NCBI GenBank assembly: GCA_934047225.1
Contig: OW204012.1
Coordinates: forward strand, 744,001 to 808,000
Direction of reading: 5' to 3'
From: Ypsolopha sequella
Taxonomy: Eukaryota > Arthropoda > Insecta > Lepidoptera > Ypsolophidae
Length of the DNA: 64,000 bases
Position numbers and translations under genes: made by a program. A model generated the notes under the pieces. It made no database searches and was not told the origin of the DNA. It saw nothing but the letters and a program-made list of their open reading frames with translations. This document shows positions 29,331-40,886 of the stretch, piece after piece. Position 1 is the stretch's first letter; each line of letters begins with the position of its first letter.

Positions 29331-30196
29331 ATTGCCATTCGCGTTACGCATATAGCGTTGTCACGTTCATGACGAGTCCCGAGAGTACTGCTGCCATTAT
29401 TGGGAGTTTCTTTTGTATAGTTAATACTTGCGATTGTCGGCACTTGGAGAGCGAAATGATAAATGATAAACACTTGTACCGGTTTCGCAAGATATTTCGT
29501 GACTTTGCCTGACCGGTTTCGCTATATCAATTAAAGATGTATTAAATATTTAGCTTCTCGCATGGCTGCATAAAAATTATGCAAATTAAATCAATTGTGT
29601 CTCTGGTCCGAATGCTTGACGAGGCATGCGAGAGGTTAAACTTGATAATGATGTAAATCCAGGCAAAGTAATTAAATATATTGTGAGACAAGTACAAGTG
29701 TTGCTATATTTCGTCAAGTTTTTTTTATTTTTAGCACGCGGCATAGATGCAGTATATATTTCTTCTAGCTTTTGTCGATGTGTGAGTAACCAAGATGGAA
29801 ACACTTTGTATCTACGGCGTCTGCTAGGAGTAGCTAGTGTCGTGAGATAAAAGCTGGTCAACGTTTCTGAAAATATGATACGCAAATTTTTACGAATGGT
29901 ACAATCAGATTTACTATATCTAGAGATAGATAGTTATAGAAATATTATTTGCTGCAATTCGGCTTAACTTTGGAGAACAATAGAACAAAAGAGTACGTGG
30001 GATCATTAAATGATACGCCATCCATAAACTGTGAACAGCTAGTATTGATACTTTGAATTTTCTTAGAAGCAACTCAGATAATTTTATAAGTGTCATTTAT
30101 ATACCCAACATTTTTATTTACAACTACCCACACAGTGTCATTAATAGTAAACCAATAATGAATTTTAAAAACATTTATTTAAAGTGTTCAGCACTT
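29331..30196. other. Repeat-derived intergenic DNA
   Basis: 29430-29720 carries two ccggtttcgc words and outer words aacacttgtac / gtacaagtgttgc, another degenerate member of the fold-back family. 29930-30060 (tccataaactgtgaacagct) is similar to 60640-60760. The rest is AT-rich and no gene is seen. Confidence 0.5.
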
Positions 30197-31074
30197 TTAG
30201 CACAGTGTTTAATCGCACGCGACGCCACTTAGTTGAATCACACGTGTGAGGAGAGTGACACGATGTTTTTTGCGATTAAACAATATCCCATCAAAAACAT
30301 AAATGTGAAATGAGAGCCAAGTTCAAAATTATGATATATGCCCTGGTTGTTGACTTCAACGACAAAAAAATTGAGATCTAAATGGGTGCCAAGTTCGATG
30401 GTCAGTCCTGAAATTTATTTATAACAACATAAAATATTTTATAACAACTTAAAATATCATTTCTTCTTATAGCTCAGGATAATATATTGAAGCCTAAGGT
30501 CTGACTTGGCATGTTCGAAAATACGAATTATATTATAGCCTTCGCAAGTTCTAAAGCTGTATGTTCTTATTTTATTCTTCCGAAAATTTGACTTGCTGGT
30601 AGAAACTAGCTATCGAACACAGGGCTCTTCCATGACTGTTTTATTACGTACTTAATAATTATTATAAATAAATAAATTTCTTTATTGACACAGATTATAA
30701 CAAATAAAATTAACAAAAATATCAGAGATCAGCTTAATTATTACAAAAGATAAGTAGTTGCTCTGACACCTAAGGTATCTTGAGATTTAGGTGTCAGCGC
30801 CCTCCCTTTGGTTGACCTTAGCTTATGGACAACAATGTAGACTTTACAAGATAAAGTGCTCAACATTAAATATACAAGAATAGATAATATTATCAAATGA
30901 ATTAAATTAATAAGGTGCATTATTACATTAAATTATTAAAATACAAAAACATGGTTAATTACATTGAATAACATGCAGTGATAGTATTTGTTGTGATAGG
31001 TGTGTGTATACGAGGGTTCGTGTGTGAATTAATAATAACTAAGTGACATCGCGCGCGATTAAACACTGTGCTAC
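30197..31074. repeat. Inverted-repeat DNA element, ~880 bp, with nested retroposon tail
   Basis: The left end tagcacagtgtttaatcgca then cgcgacgccacttagtt matches the complement of the right end (tagcacagtgtttaatcgcg, cgcgatgtcacttagtt) over about 40 bp with three differences. Inside, 30668-31010 begins with aaataaatttctttattgac, like an inverted LINE 3' tail. No transposase frame. Confidence 0.7.
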
Positions 31075-32212
31075 GAGGCCTGGTGTGAACTAATTAGAAT
31101 GTATCAAGATCGTTTACCCCTTTTACATTTTTTTGTAAAATCGTGAGTTTATTGTACTTAGCACTATAGATAAGCCGTCCTTTATGTTTTTCATTAATCG
31201 CAACAAGTAATATTTCGCGAACTATCTGTATATCTTTATGACAATTAATAGTCCATAGTACTCAAGTGATCGAAAGGACAAATGAATATATTTATGATTA
31301 AACAATACACAAAAGTTAGAGAACCGCCACTTTTGGCTATCCCGTTGATAAAAAACACAATTCAATTAAAGTATTAATAAAACAAACAAAGTAGGGATGC
31401 AATGGGCCCCAATTTATGCTAAAATATAGTAAAACTTTTCGCTTGACCGGATTTTATGAACTGGATTATAGAGAGGAAATATCCGAAAACAATCTCTATT
31501 GTCGACGTGTCAGGCTGTTTCCACGACAATCCAAGTATATACAAGGAAATATTGTAAATTAATACTTTTTAACACTACATTCTTCTTTTACTAACAATAC
31601 ATCTGCTTATGGTGACGTAGCCTAATTCATACTGGAGATATGGGACGTCGTTTCAGTGCAATGAAAAACAAAAACACAGAGTAGTTATATCTTTTGGAAA
31701 TTCTAATGACGTTTTTCGTTGCATCAACTTGTTTGGGTCCGATGGTATTACATTTAGAGAATTTATCAAGCTGCACCTAGCTCTGATGACTTACCGTGTC
31801 TCCAGTATGTATGAAAGTCAACTTTATAAATACATAAGTTCTGTCTAGAGATGTCCCATGATAAACATGTCAAAAGATTATATCTTTTTAAGAATTGTTA
31901 CAAAAACATTGTTGAGTCGAAAAGTTCATATACTTAATTAAGTGTAAATATTATAATGTATTTTTATTATAATAAGAAAGTGAAAATCAATGCCTTGCAT
32001 AGCTAGTAGTTTAGTGGGGATATGTGTGTGCTTTTTATGTTATTTTCTTTGATTTAATAATTTAAAATGAAACGAGACCTATCGTCCAAGATTTAAAATC
32101 ATTTAGAAACAAATTATCTGACGAAAATATAACTTTCTTTAGTAATAATGGCACTCTAATAATGTTATGTTTATTTTGCAAAATTCATCGCTATGAATGC
32201 TTTAAATATTAT
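31075..32212. other. AT-rich intergenic DNA, nothing recognised
   Basis: I see no coding region, tRNA or clear repeat partner inside the window for this stretch. Confidence 0.4.
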
Positions 32213-32440
32213 TAGCGCCATCTGTTTCTTAAGAAGGCGTGAAATCACATAACACCCTCGTGAGCGTTCTGTATGTGCAGTACAAGCTAGTATATCAAGC
32301 AGATGCACAAAATAACAGTGGACAAGTATGATGGAAAAATTCACCGGGCTGGGTAGGAACCTCGGTGGCGCAATTGGTAGCGCGCTTGTCTTGATAACAA
32401 GAGGTCACAGGTTCGAATCCTGGCCCGGGGAATTTTTCCA
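32213..32440 (+). repeat. SINE-like element with tRNA-like 3' half, copy 1 of 3
   Basis: The head gcgccatctgtttcttaaga with accctcgtgagcgttctgta is followed by a tRNA-like segment: A-box-like tggcgcaattggtagcgcg, an anticodon-like hairpin cttgtcttgataacaag, and B-box ggttcgaatcc. The acceptor stem does not pair and the whole unit recurs at 33250-33435 and 61418-61612, so it is a SINE-like repeat and not a functional tRNA. Confidence 0.7.
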
Positions 32441-33249
32441 AATTCTTATCTTTGGATTTGTATCTGATAGATGTTTTCTAGATTGTAATGTACTCTAATA
32501 ACACTCTAATAATGTTTATCTGCTCCCATACTGCAAAAAGGCAATCGCAACATCAAAAGCAGTTTTATAAGTACCTACATTGTTTATCCGATTATACCAT
32601 CGCGATTTTGCGCTGCGATTGACCCAATTTATTATAAAATTGCTATAGACCCAATCGACAACAGAGGCGAGAAATAATTACCGACCTTATTCCTTAAGCC
32701 ACGCCTTTATCCTGATTGGCCTTCAAGGCAGCTTCACCGGAACGGCGCACCCGAGGTTCACGAACGAATGTCTTCTCATTTTTCGTGAAATTCTTAGTTG
32801 AAAATATTATAAATAAATACGATATTTTTGATGGTCGTATATAATGTGTCAAAATTCAAAATTGTGCAACTGAACATAATTGGACATTGGGACACTTGTG
32901 CAAAGTCATTACGAAACTCATTTCGTTCGTTTCGTAAACAAGCACTCGTGTCCCAATGTCTCACATTATGTTACAGTTGCACAAAATACTATTAGAGTTT
33001 CCCAGACAACAAATTTCGCTATCCGTACCCCTATTATAAACACGAAAGTGTGTTTGTTCGTTTGTTAGTTGTTGGTTTGGCCTTCTTTCAGGCAACAACG
33101 GATCGACATGACTTTTTTGCATAGGGATAGTTTACGGGCCGGAGAGTGACATAGGCTACTTCTTTTCCCGGGAAAATGCAAACGAAATCAGCGCGGGTGA
33201 AGCGGCCGGCAAAAGCTAGTACATAATAAAACGGCTACACATATTGTAG
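32441..33249. other. Intergenic DNA with a small palindrome and a common lepidopteran repeat
   Basis: 32875-32985 is an inverted pair (aacataattggacattggga / tcccaatgtctcacattatg). 33040-33225 carries gtgtttgttcgtttgttagt through tttcccgggaaaatgc to gcgcgggtgaagcggccggc and aaaagctagta. This is the same interspersed family as 8736-9485 in the other orientation. No gene seen. Confidence 0.5.
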
Positions 33250-33435
33250 CGACGACAGCGCCATCTCTGTTCCTTAGAACAAGGCGTGGAATGCACACAA
33301 CGCCCTCGTGAGCGATTTATATGTGCATTAATAGATATGTATCAAGTAGTTACAAAGTAAGAGTGGTAGGTAGCTGTACAAGTGGCCGGCCCGCGACACT
33401 CAGAGATACAAGTTCGAGCCCCGACTGAGGCTTAT
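33250..33435 (+). repeat. SINE-like element, copy 2 of 3
   Basis: agcgccatctctgttcctta, gaacaaggcgtggaatgcac and acgccctcgtgagcg form the head. The tRNA-like half is degenerate but keeps agttcgagccccgac as B-box. Same order as copies 1 and 3. Confidence 0.65.
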
Positions 33436-33694
33436 TTCTGTCAGATATTTTTTTTCTAATTGATTTTTCTATATATTCCGATAGATTTTCTTTGTTCATT
33501 GTGTGAAACTGTACGAGTACAGTAGTTTGGTTGCTTTTGCTTGGGACAGTTTCGTATCAGTTGTGTTATATTTATGTATAACTAAAAGTGTGCGTTTTGT
33601 CTTAGAAAATATTGCGATCACACTTGAAAATTTATTGTTATTTACCTTGTTCTGAGCCTATTTTAATGTATTCACAAATCTGGTGCCTGATTAA

Positions 33695-34075
33695 TAGTAG
33701 TTTATGCTACAAGGGCGCAAAGGAATAAATTACGAGGACGATTTAAACACGAGCGTAGCGAGTGTTTTAAACGTAACCGAGTAATTTATTGCTTTTACGC
33801 CCGTGTATCATACTACGTTTTTCAATGCATAGTGTGAGGAAATAAAACAAATATGATTTTGTGAACTTTAAATTATAATTGGCTCAAAAGGACTGTATCC
33901 AGAGCCGTTAAACAGTGGAAAAAAAGTATAACATTTATGGTTCATAGGAAAGGCTGCAGGTTAGCCAACCATTGTGAATGAATAAAAAAAAAACAATATT
34001 AAAGCCCTAGGGCAAAATAATCGACTTTCTGTTCGGTTTTGATGCATAAAAAGTGGGCCTTTACGAGCACATGCA
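33695..34075 (+). repeat. Dispersed repeat, intact copy of the BEL target
   Basis: It matches, inverted, 9520-9652 plus 16057-16313. It runs from gtagtttatgctacaagggc through acgagcgtagcgagtgtttt, ggttcataggaaaggctgca to acgagcacatgcattgaaa. It shows the pre-insertion sequence at the BEL site. It contains self-complementary ttattcc/aattac-type segments but no open frame. Confidence 0.8.
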
Positions 34076-36059
34076 TTGAAAATATTTTTAAGGTTCCGCA
34101 CCCAAAAGTTTAAAAAAACACTCATTATTATGACACTCAATTGTAGGTCACAACCTCACAACTTTTACCATGTAAAGTTGAAATTTTCAATATAAATAGC
34201 ATTTATTTGCCGATACAAAATATTGGTGTGATAAAAGATGACGATGGGATGTCGTCGGTGAAAAGAGCGTGTACCTGACACAGATTTCAGTAGACATAGT
34301 AAATTCACAGACGAAAATAGGCTCTGAACAAAGATATTTTATTCAAAACTGCATGTTTTTGCGTAGTATCTTCACCATGACCAGTTACGCACCGCCTTAA
34401 GCGTTTAATACGTCAGAGGTACAATAGAGGGCGCTAGTAATCGTTACCAAAGCGCATATATAGGCTGTATTAATAATGTGCTAAGAAATTAAACCACTCT
34501 ACTGATAAACTTTTGTTTTATGATTTTTGCTAATACTTGTATATAATAATTTTTTTCGGTTTTCCATTGAAAATTTCGGGTTCGTGTTATTTTTTAAAGT
34601 TTTTCCGTGGAAGTAGTTCAGTATAATGTGGTTTATAGATATAGATCTATAGCAATATATAGCATGTGGTTTAATTTGCTGAGCGTGTCATTAATACACA
34701 CGGTATATAATATTATAAAATTGGTATGTTTTTGTTTTTTCTTACTATGAATCTCAATTGTGCATGACAATTTGTATGTGAACTTGTTTAGTCACAGGCT
34801 ACAAAATAACTTTTTGCAAACTCCCTCGCCATGACAAGATTTCTGTAAAACCTGGTAGCTTGTGCTTTTTGAACATTATATATATTTTAGAATCTCATTT
34901 TTAGCATGCAATTTTTTTTCGTGTCGTTCATTTTTGTTTGATTTAGTTGTTTGCCTGTCTATTGCAGATGTATGAACGAGATCACAGACTATACGCTATG
35001 TACAAAAAGCTTTGTGGGTTATTTACTAGTTACTGCTGATAATCAGCGAACTAAAAATACATGGGAGTCTTTATAGTGCTGAAAAATGCCACATGAAAAC
35101 TGTGCGGGGCACATGTTTCTATGGCGTCGGGTAAAGAAGCTTCTCAACGCACTGGAGCACTTACGACTTGTAACAAGGCCACGCCAAAAATTTTTCCTTG
35201 AGCGTAAAGAGTCATCGATGACGGGAAATAGACAAAAGTTTCTTAAGTGATAGAGATACATAAACGTTATTTATTGTAGCCTGCGGTTTTCTGTAGAGAT
35301 AAGCACTCAGTATGGTTATAAACTTGTTGCGTCCGCTGTATAATTAAAATGACACTGTACGAACCACCGGAGTACGAACCACTTTTTGTTGGAAAGGCAT
35401 AGAGAATAGCAAATATGACTACAGGTTTTTAATTCAAATTCTCATACATTTTTTTTTTAAACCTTTTGTTCCCTTTTTTAATCTTTTCATACTCTCATTA
35501 CTTTTCACGCAAAAAATTCTAGGAGTGCTAACCTCTACTGAAAGCCGCACTCCAAAATAAATGACTTATTTGTCTCTTATCTCTATTACTCATGAATCAT
35601 GGTATGGTGTCATAAAATCACTGTCTTTATTACTCTTTAAAGGTATAGAATTTGAAGGTCAAATTTTTGGGCGTGGTCTTGATATAGGAAGTCAGCGCTC
35701 CAGTATTGTCATGAGCTTCTTGCTACGGACCAGTAATAAGCCTTTTGAATGTCTGGTACCATTTTCTAATGACAGTTTGTTAGAAACGCGTCTTCTATGT
35801 GTTTTCCGTTCGCAGTTCTCGTCCGTTGTAGATTTTTATCATAAGGGTGGGTTGTTAAGTTGTGTCACTTGATCGTAAGAAGTAATTTGTAACGCTCGAA
35901 AATAACTACCGGCTGAAGCAATGAATATGCCGCAGGGAAAATATAAATGTTTAGATTAAAACCTGTAGTTACCTCTTTACCCCTGTGTTTTTATATTCAT
36001 CGGTGTAGGCTGTGCGTTGTTTGTTAGTCTGTCACGGAACTAACAAACTAGTCTGTCTG
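34076..36059. other. Intergenic DNA, no gene recognised
   Basis: Starts with a ggttccgcaccc-type repeat remnant (about 34090-34330). A 72-codon minus-strand frame (35043-35261) and a 103-codon plus-strand frame (35561-35872) exist but show no family motif or splice context. I do not call them genes. Confidence 0.4.
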
Positions 36060-36250
36060 TGGGCATATCGTAAAATTGGGCAGATCGTAAAGTATGAAAT
36101 CAAAAATGTTTTACTATAAGTCAAAAAATAGTTGTAACGACGAGCGGCGCGGGGAGGAGCGTGTTAGGTTTACATGTTATACATTTGAGGAGCTGACCTG
36201 GGCAGATCATGATATGCCCAATTCTAGGATGTGCCGACGACATACAAGGT
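36060..36250. repeat. Inverted-repeat element related to 27497-27772
   Basis: gggcatatcgtaaaattggg, cagatcgtaaagtatgaaat at the left; gggcagatcatgatatgccc, aattctaggatgtgccgacg at the right. Similar words and order as the GT31 intron 6 copy, but more diverged. Confidence 0.55.
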
Positions 36251-36254
36251 GACG

Positions 36255-36565
36255 TTAAGCGGTTTCGCAGCCGGATTGTGAAATACCCGCCTTTTTCTAA
36301 TTAATCGAAACAGAACACTTAAATTCAAAATTCACTCAATAGTTATTCAACAAAACCTTATTACCTATGTATAGTGTTTGTTCCCATCGCAAAGTTTCCA
36401 TTGGCTTATGTAAATTAGAATTACAAAAATTTTAAAGTTCTAATTTACAGATATTTAGATGATATAATATGACTATTGAATGGATTTTGAATTTAAGTGT
36501 CCTGTTTCGATTAATTAGTAAAAGGCGGGTTTTTCACAATCCGGCTACGAAACCACTCTTAATTT
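36255..36565. repeat. Fold-back MITE with ~100-bp arms
   Basis: The left arm (gtttcgcagccggattgtga, cccgcctttttctaattaat, cgaaacagaacacttaaatt) is mirrored by the right arm (tttaagtgtcctgtttcgat, taattagtaaaaggcgggtt, tttcacaatccggctacgaa). A single arm of the same family is visible at about 51680-51740 (aaaaaggcggatttttcaca). Confidence 0.8.
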
Positions 36566-36815
36566 AGCAGCCAAATTCATACTGAAGATCCATTTTTGTA
36601 AATTCAAAAATTATTTTTGTTCCTGTTTCCTACAAACCAGTACTGTGGCAAGTAAAAATGTATTCCAAAAATTTCTCAAAACGTATTATTGATCCGTAAA
36701 ACTGTTCACTTAACAAACATCCAGTATGAGTTTTGTTGTATAAATTAAGACATTGTCAGCACCCAACACACTCCGTCTCGCTCTAAAAAATGCAATTTTT
36801 TGGTATCGTGTTTGT

Positions 36816-37227
36816 TTAAGGCGCTATGCGAAAAAAATACGGGTGTTTCTTTTCTGTGTATTTCATGAAATACACGGAAAATTTTAATAAATTTCTGGTA
36901 TATGCATTCTGACTATATAATCTAGGGTTTTGAAATTGGAAAAAATGTTTGGATAAATTTTCCTCGATAGAAATAATTGTTGAAATGAGGTCTTCAAACA
37001 CACTTTTTCTCCTCGTTTGACGAATAGGAACCATATACAGAACTCAAACATATTTTATTAGGTGTTTTAACAATTTGATATTTGAAATTTTGCTAGCTAT
37101 TTTAGTTTTTTTAATAAAAATACAAAACCAACATTTTTCCCTTTTGCCCTAAATCCGCCCCTCTCGCACTGCGCGATTTTTCGCTTGGAGTGACAGTAAC
37201 AAAAATAAAATTCGCATAGCCTCTTAA
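36816..37227. repeat. TTAA-flanked MITE (piggyBac-like), copy 2 of 3
   Basis: Ends ttaaggcgctatgcgaaaaa and ttcgcatagcctcttaa. It is the inverted counterpart of 62693-63115 along its whole length (e.g. cgggtgtttcttttctgtgt, tcgtttgacgaataggaacc, tctcgcactgcgcgattttt). Confidence 0.75.
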
Positions 37228-38049
37228 TCGAAATAAAATCATGACCCTTTAATAAATACCGGAGCAGAATTTTATAAGTAGTTTCGTTTATACGCAAAAA
37301 AATGCAAGTTTCATTATCATATTTTTCGTATGCGAGAACTCAAAGTTTGGATCGACAACTATCACCTTTTATTTTCAAATTAAATACCTATAATATGACA
37401 TTATAGCCAAGTCTGAAGGCTTTAATTTTAGTTTTAGTGTTGTCAAAACTAAATTTTCTTCATTGCAAAATAATCCTTAACTGTTAGGGTTAGAAGTTAA
37501 ATTACTTTGAAAATTTTCAAGTTTTGACAGCTCTAAAACTAATATTAAAACCTTCAGAATCGGCTTTAATAGAGTCTTACCGGGTAACTTTTTTACTTTT
37601 GATTAAGTTTTAAAATAATAAAAATAAAACTACAAAATAAATAAATTTCCACGCGTGGCCCCGTGACCTCAGAAATTGTCCAATACGAAGTTCAACCTAG
37701 TTAGAGCGAGAGCGAGAATCAGGAGTTGACAAGACCTTAATTTCACCTTGTGTATATTTTATTTGTTATTATTTTTGGGTGTTACTATGACGTCTTATGA
37801 TTGCGTAATAGTACTAAATAATCAACCCTTAATAGCTAACATTAGAGCGGTGCCAAACGAACAAAAAAAAGCCGGTTTTAAAACTGAATCTATTTAATGT
37901 ACCTAGTCAGTCTGACGCATCCTAATGGATAAAAAGCCGGCGTTTTACAAAACGTAGGGGAGCCCAAAACATAGTAGAAAACACGTAGGTAATAATTAGT
38001 TATTCGAGAGGTTATCTTGTTTTAGACATTCACAGACTGGATAAACCAT
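37228..38049. other. AT-rich intergenic DNA with a weak inverted repeat
   Basis: About 37392-37568: agtctgaaggctttaatttt at left and aaaccttcagaatcggcttt at right form an imperfect inverted pair. No gene seen. Confidence 0.4.
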
Positions 38050-38195
38050 ATAGATGGTGGATCGCCCGCGGCATGGGGGAATGTTGGGTCCTGCTTGTCC
38101 CCCGCCCGCACCACCACTCCCCGCTCAACTCTTACCTCCGCGCCGCCCGACGTTCCCCCCATACCGCGGGCGATACCTCAATTGTATGGTGTATC
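38050..38195. repeat. GC-rich palindromic block
   Basis: gatcgcccgcggcatggggg at the left and ccccccataccgcgggcgat at the right are near-perfect reverse complements enclosing a C/A-rich centre. It directly precedes the hAT MITE, which has inserted just to its right. Confidence 0.6.
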
Positions 38196-38209
38196 TATAC
38201 AATGCAAAC

Positions 38210-38542
38210 CAAGGGCGTACGCAGGGGGGCAGGTAGAGGCAGCTGCCCCCCCCTTGGCAAAAATAGCCCCCCTGGAGTGTGAGACAAGCAAGTGTTATGT
38301 ACTAAAATTAATATCTCGCTTTACACTGAAAACTAACTATTGTCTTGAAAACATACTGTAGGTAAGCTATATACATAGGGACTACTGAAAACCCCCGGAG
38401 ACTAAATTTTTAAAGATAAATTTGATATAGAAAACACATACGTAGTGTTCAATAATTTATTTGTATTTTTCGTTTTAGAACCTATGCCTATATTATTGAG
38501 TTTCTACGCCCCCGCCTGAGTGAAATCCTGCGTACGCCCTTG
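38210..38542. mobile_element. hAT-type MITE, 333 bp
   Basis: Inverted ends caagggcgtacgcagg / cctgcgtacgcccttg are flanked by an 8-bp duplication with one difference (atgcaaac 38202-38209, atgtaaac 38543-38550). Internal sequence is C-rich near the left end. Non-autonomous. Confidence 0.8.
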
Positions 38543-38550
38543 ATGTAAAC

Positions 38551-39244
38551 CTAATTGTGAACTACCCGCAAGAAGGTTATTATTTGTCATGAAAGGAACA
38601 CAATTTTTTTTTATGTTTCGACAGATTCAACTAGCTCGTAATGTTGAGTTTTGTTGCAGTTTAACGTCAAATGTACGAATTACATGTATATCAAAGAACT
38701 AAAAAAAAAATTGACAACGAAAATATTTTTTTTGCGCAGCTTTTTCTTTGTGTTCCCCTCCTGGTAAAGAATGAGCCCCTTGAAGGAAGTACATAATTAA
38801 ATTTACACTCTGTATATGAGAGAGATTTATTCATTGACGTACTTTATTGAAACGTTTTATTCTTATTATATTTCAACAACATTTTGTGACACTGTCTGTA
38901 CCGACATTAGAAAACAAAAATGGTTCTGAATAATTTTGTCGTAGTATTTTTATATTATTTTTAATTGTATTGTGACTGTATTTACATGTTTTCAACCTTT
39001 AGGGCTCCCAAATGAAGGAGATCGAAATGTATGCTTAATGCGAAAAAATGTTGTGAATTATATTTTGTGATTTTTCAAATCTATTCTGCTCAAATAATTA
39101 GGTAATATTGAGATTTTTGATTTGTTTTTTATTTTAATATAATTAAATAAATATAATAAAAGATCTAAGCCATCTCAGTACATTTAAATGATAGATATGT
39201 CTATAGTATTATAACAAGTCGGTTGTAAAGTATAATGAATTGCG
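38551..39244. other. AT-rich intergenic DNA, nothing recognised
   Basis: No coding region or repeat partner was noticed in this stretch. Confidence 0.35.
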
Positions 39245-39372
39245 GTGTTACTACAAAACGGTGTTTAACTTTAGACAGTGTTTAAATGTGTTGCTGTCAC
39301 TCTTTAACGATATGAAAGAAAAGGCGACAACAACAGATTTAAACAAAGTTAAACACCGTTTTGTAGTAACAC
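39245..39372. repeat. Short fold-back MITE, copy 1 of 2 (128 bp)
   Basis: gtgttactacaaaacggtgt at left and acaccgttttgtagtaacac at right are exact complements, and the match runs on through ttaaactttg-type sequence. The sister copy is at 54990-55124. Confidence 0.8.
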
Positions 39373-40210
39373 AGTTGATGTTTTGTATATTTTATTTTTC
39401 AATTAGATAATGCTTTTTTTGCAAAATCGACTTTCACTATAGAGCCACCACTGAAATCTCGGAAAAAAATTTGGCTGTTCAATAGAAACTTTGACGAAAA
39501 TGTATCGGACAGTTGACTTTTTTCACGGCTTTAGGATTGGCCCTGTAGTAAAACAATCGCGATAATAGGATGAGTCAGTACTAGTCCGCGACGCTACAGG
39601 GGCGCGGGGTGGGCTCTTGTTGCCTGCCGCCCGCTCCCCGCGCGATTACCTTTGTCGTCATACCCCGCGTCCCTGCACCGACGCGGGCGAGGACTTGCTT
39701 ATCCGGTTAGACTGCGGCCCTATTATGTATCTCTGAAACGGTCGCCAACCACCAAACATAATAGATTAAAAAAAATAACTTTTATAGTTGCCTTCAGTGG
39801 GTATTGAACTATTTACGAACTGTGACGTCACTTGAGGTGCGAAAGTACCACAATTGTCTATGGCTGCAACCAGTTGGACACCGATTCAACGATACATAAT
39901 CTAGGCGCTGGTTACTTATCTCTTTTGGTGACCGTACTTCAAAAATAAACTTTTCAACAAACTTATCACGTGTATACGGTCCACGGTTTGTTTTAAATCT
40001 TAAATAATTGCTTTGGGGAATTGCATTTCATTTAGTTTTGCTTAATACATTATTCATAGATTATGTATTTTGGAAAATGCACGCTGGATTTTTTGGTCAG
40101 TGAAAATTTGACATTAGACAACTTTTATTGTGAACCCAAACCTGGAATCGCAACAAAATAATAATCTGTTACATTGAAAAGTTCCACTCACTTGACCTAA
40201 ATGGACCATC
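39373..40210. other. Intergenic DNA including a GC-rich repeat copy
   Basis: 39570-39712 is the second copy of the GC-rich repeat seen at 28428-28560 (aggggcgcggggtgggctct, ccgacgcgggcgaggacttg). The remainder is AT-rich without a gene. Confidence 0.5.
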
Positions 40211-40886
40211 AGTAGCCTAATTATGAACACATCTCCGTATAGTTGCGTTTGAAACTAAACTTGGGTTGCCATACGTACAGTGCGCGCCAATCTTTTAGTC
40301 GCCTCTGAATGAGTTACGAGTGCAAGCTTGCGCAGGTACAGTCGAGGAAACAATAATATCAACGGTTGATTATTAAATGTTTACTATAAGTGGGAAGGTG
40401 TACTTGTTGTACCTAGCTATTTAATTATTTATTTATTATTTTAGTGCAATCTTAAGTATATAAATAAAACGCATTAATATAAACACAATTTTCCTACATT
40501 GTCACCTTAAAACGCTTTAACAATAAAATTTAACCAACTAAATCAACGATAAACTTAACGAATCATAGAATTTTTTCCTCGAAGGTACTTTTCATACAAC
40601 GCGCGGTGTAGTGTACGGACGTAGCACTAACACTAACGCATAGTGTTGACAGACACCTGCTGAACGGCGAGCGGGGGGTGCCCTCGCTCCTGTAACGTCC
40701 CCCTGACACCGTAAAACGGCTATTGCGTCGCCTCTTGCGGCTTTCTTCAGAGGCGTCTAAAAGATTGGCGCGCACTGTAACTGTTAGTTCCGCTACTGTC
40801 CGCTTGGAGCGGTTTCCCAGATTCCATACGATATTGATGTAGTTTGAAACGCAACTATACGGAGATGTTTTCATGCTTAGGCTACT
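40211..40886. repeat. MITE with ~50-bp inverted ends, long form (676 bp)
   Basis: The left end agtagcctaattatgaacac, atctccgtatagttgcgttt is complemented by the right end aaacgcaactatacggagat, gttttcatgcttaggctact. Subterminal gtgcgcgccaatcttttagt recurs inverted (aaaagattggcgcgcactgt). A 169-172 bp short form is at 52399-52570. Confidence 0.75.

Noticed and set aside
32339..32432. Functional tRNA gene (anticodon-like cttgtcttgataacaag)
   Set aside because: The acceptor stem does not pair, position 37 is a pyrimidine, and the same sequence recurs with decay in a larger repeat at 33.3 and 61.5 kb, so it is SINE-like.
35561..35872. 103-codon plus-strand frame as a gene
   Set aside because: No motif, no GC rise and no splice context; consistent with chance in AT-rich DNA.
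38054..38361. Three overlapping proline-rich frames as genes
   Set aside because: They span a GC palindrome and the end of a hAT MITE, and none has a recognisable domain.
40563..40874. 103-codon minus-strand frame as a gene
   Set aside because: It falls inside a MITE, including its terminal inverted repeat, and has no family motif.
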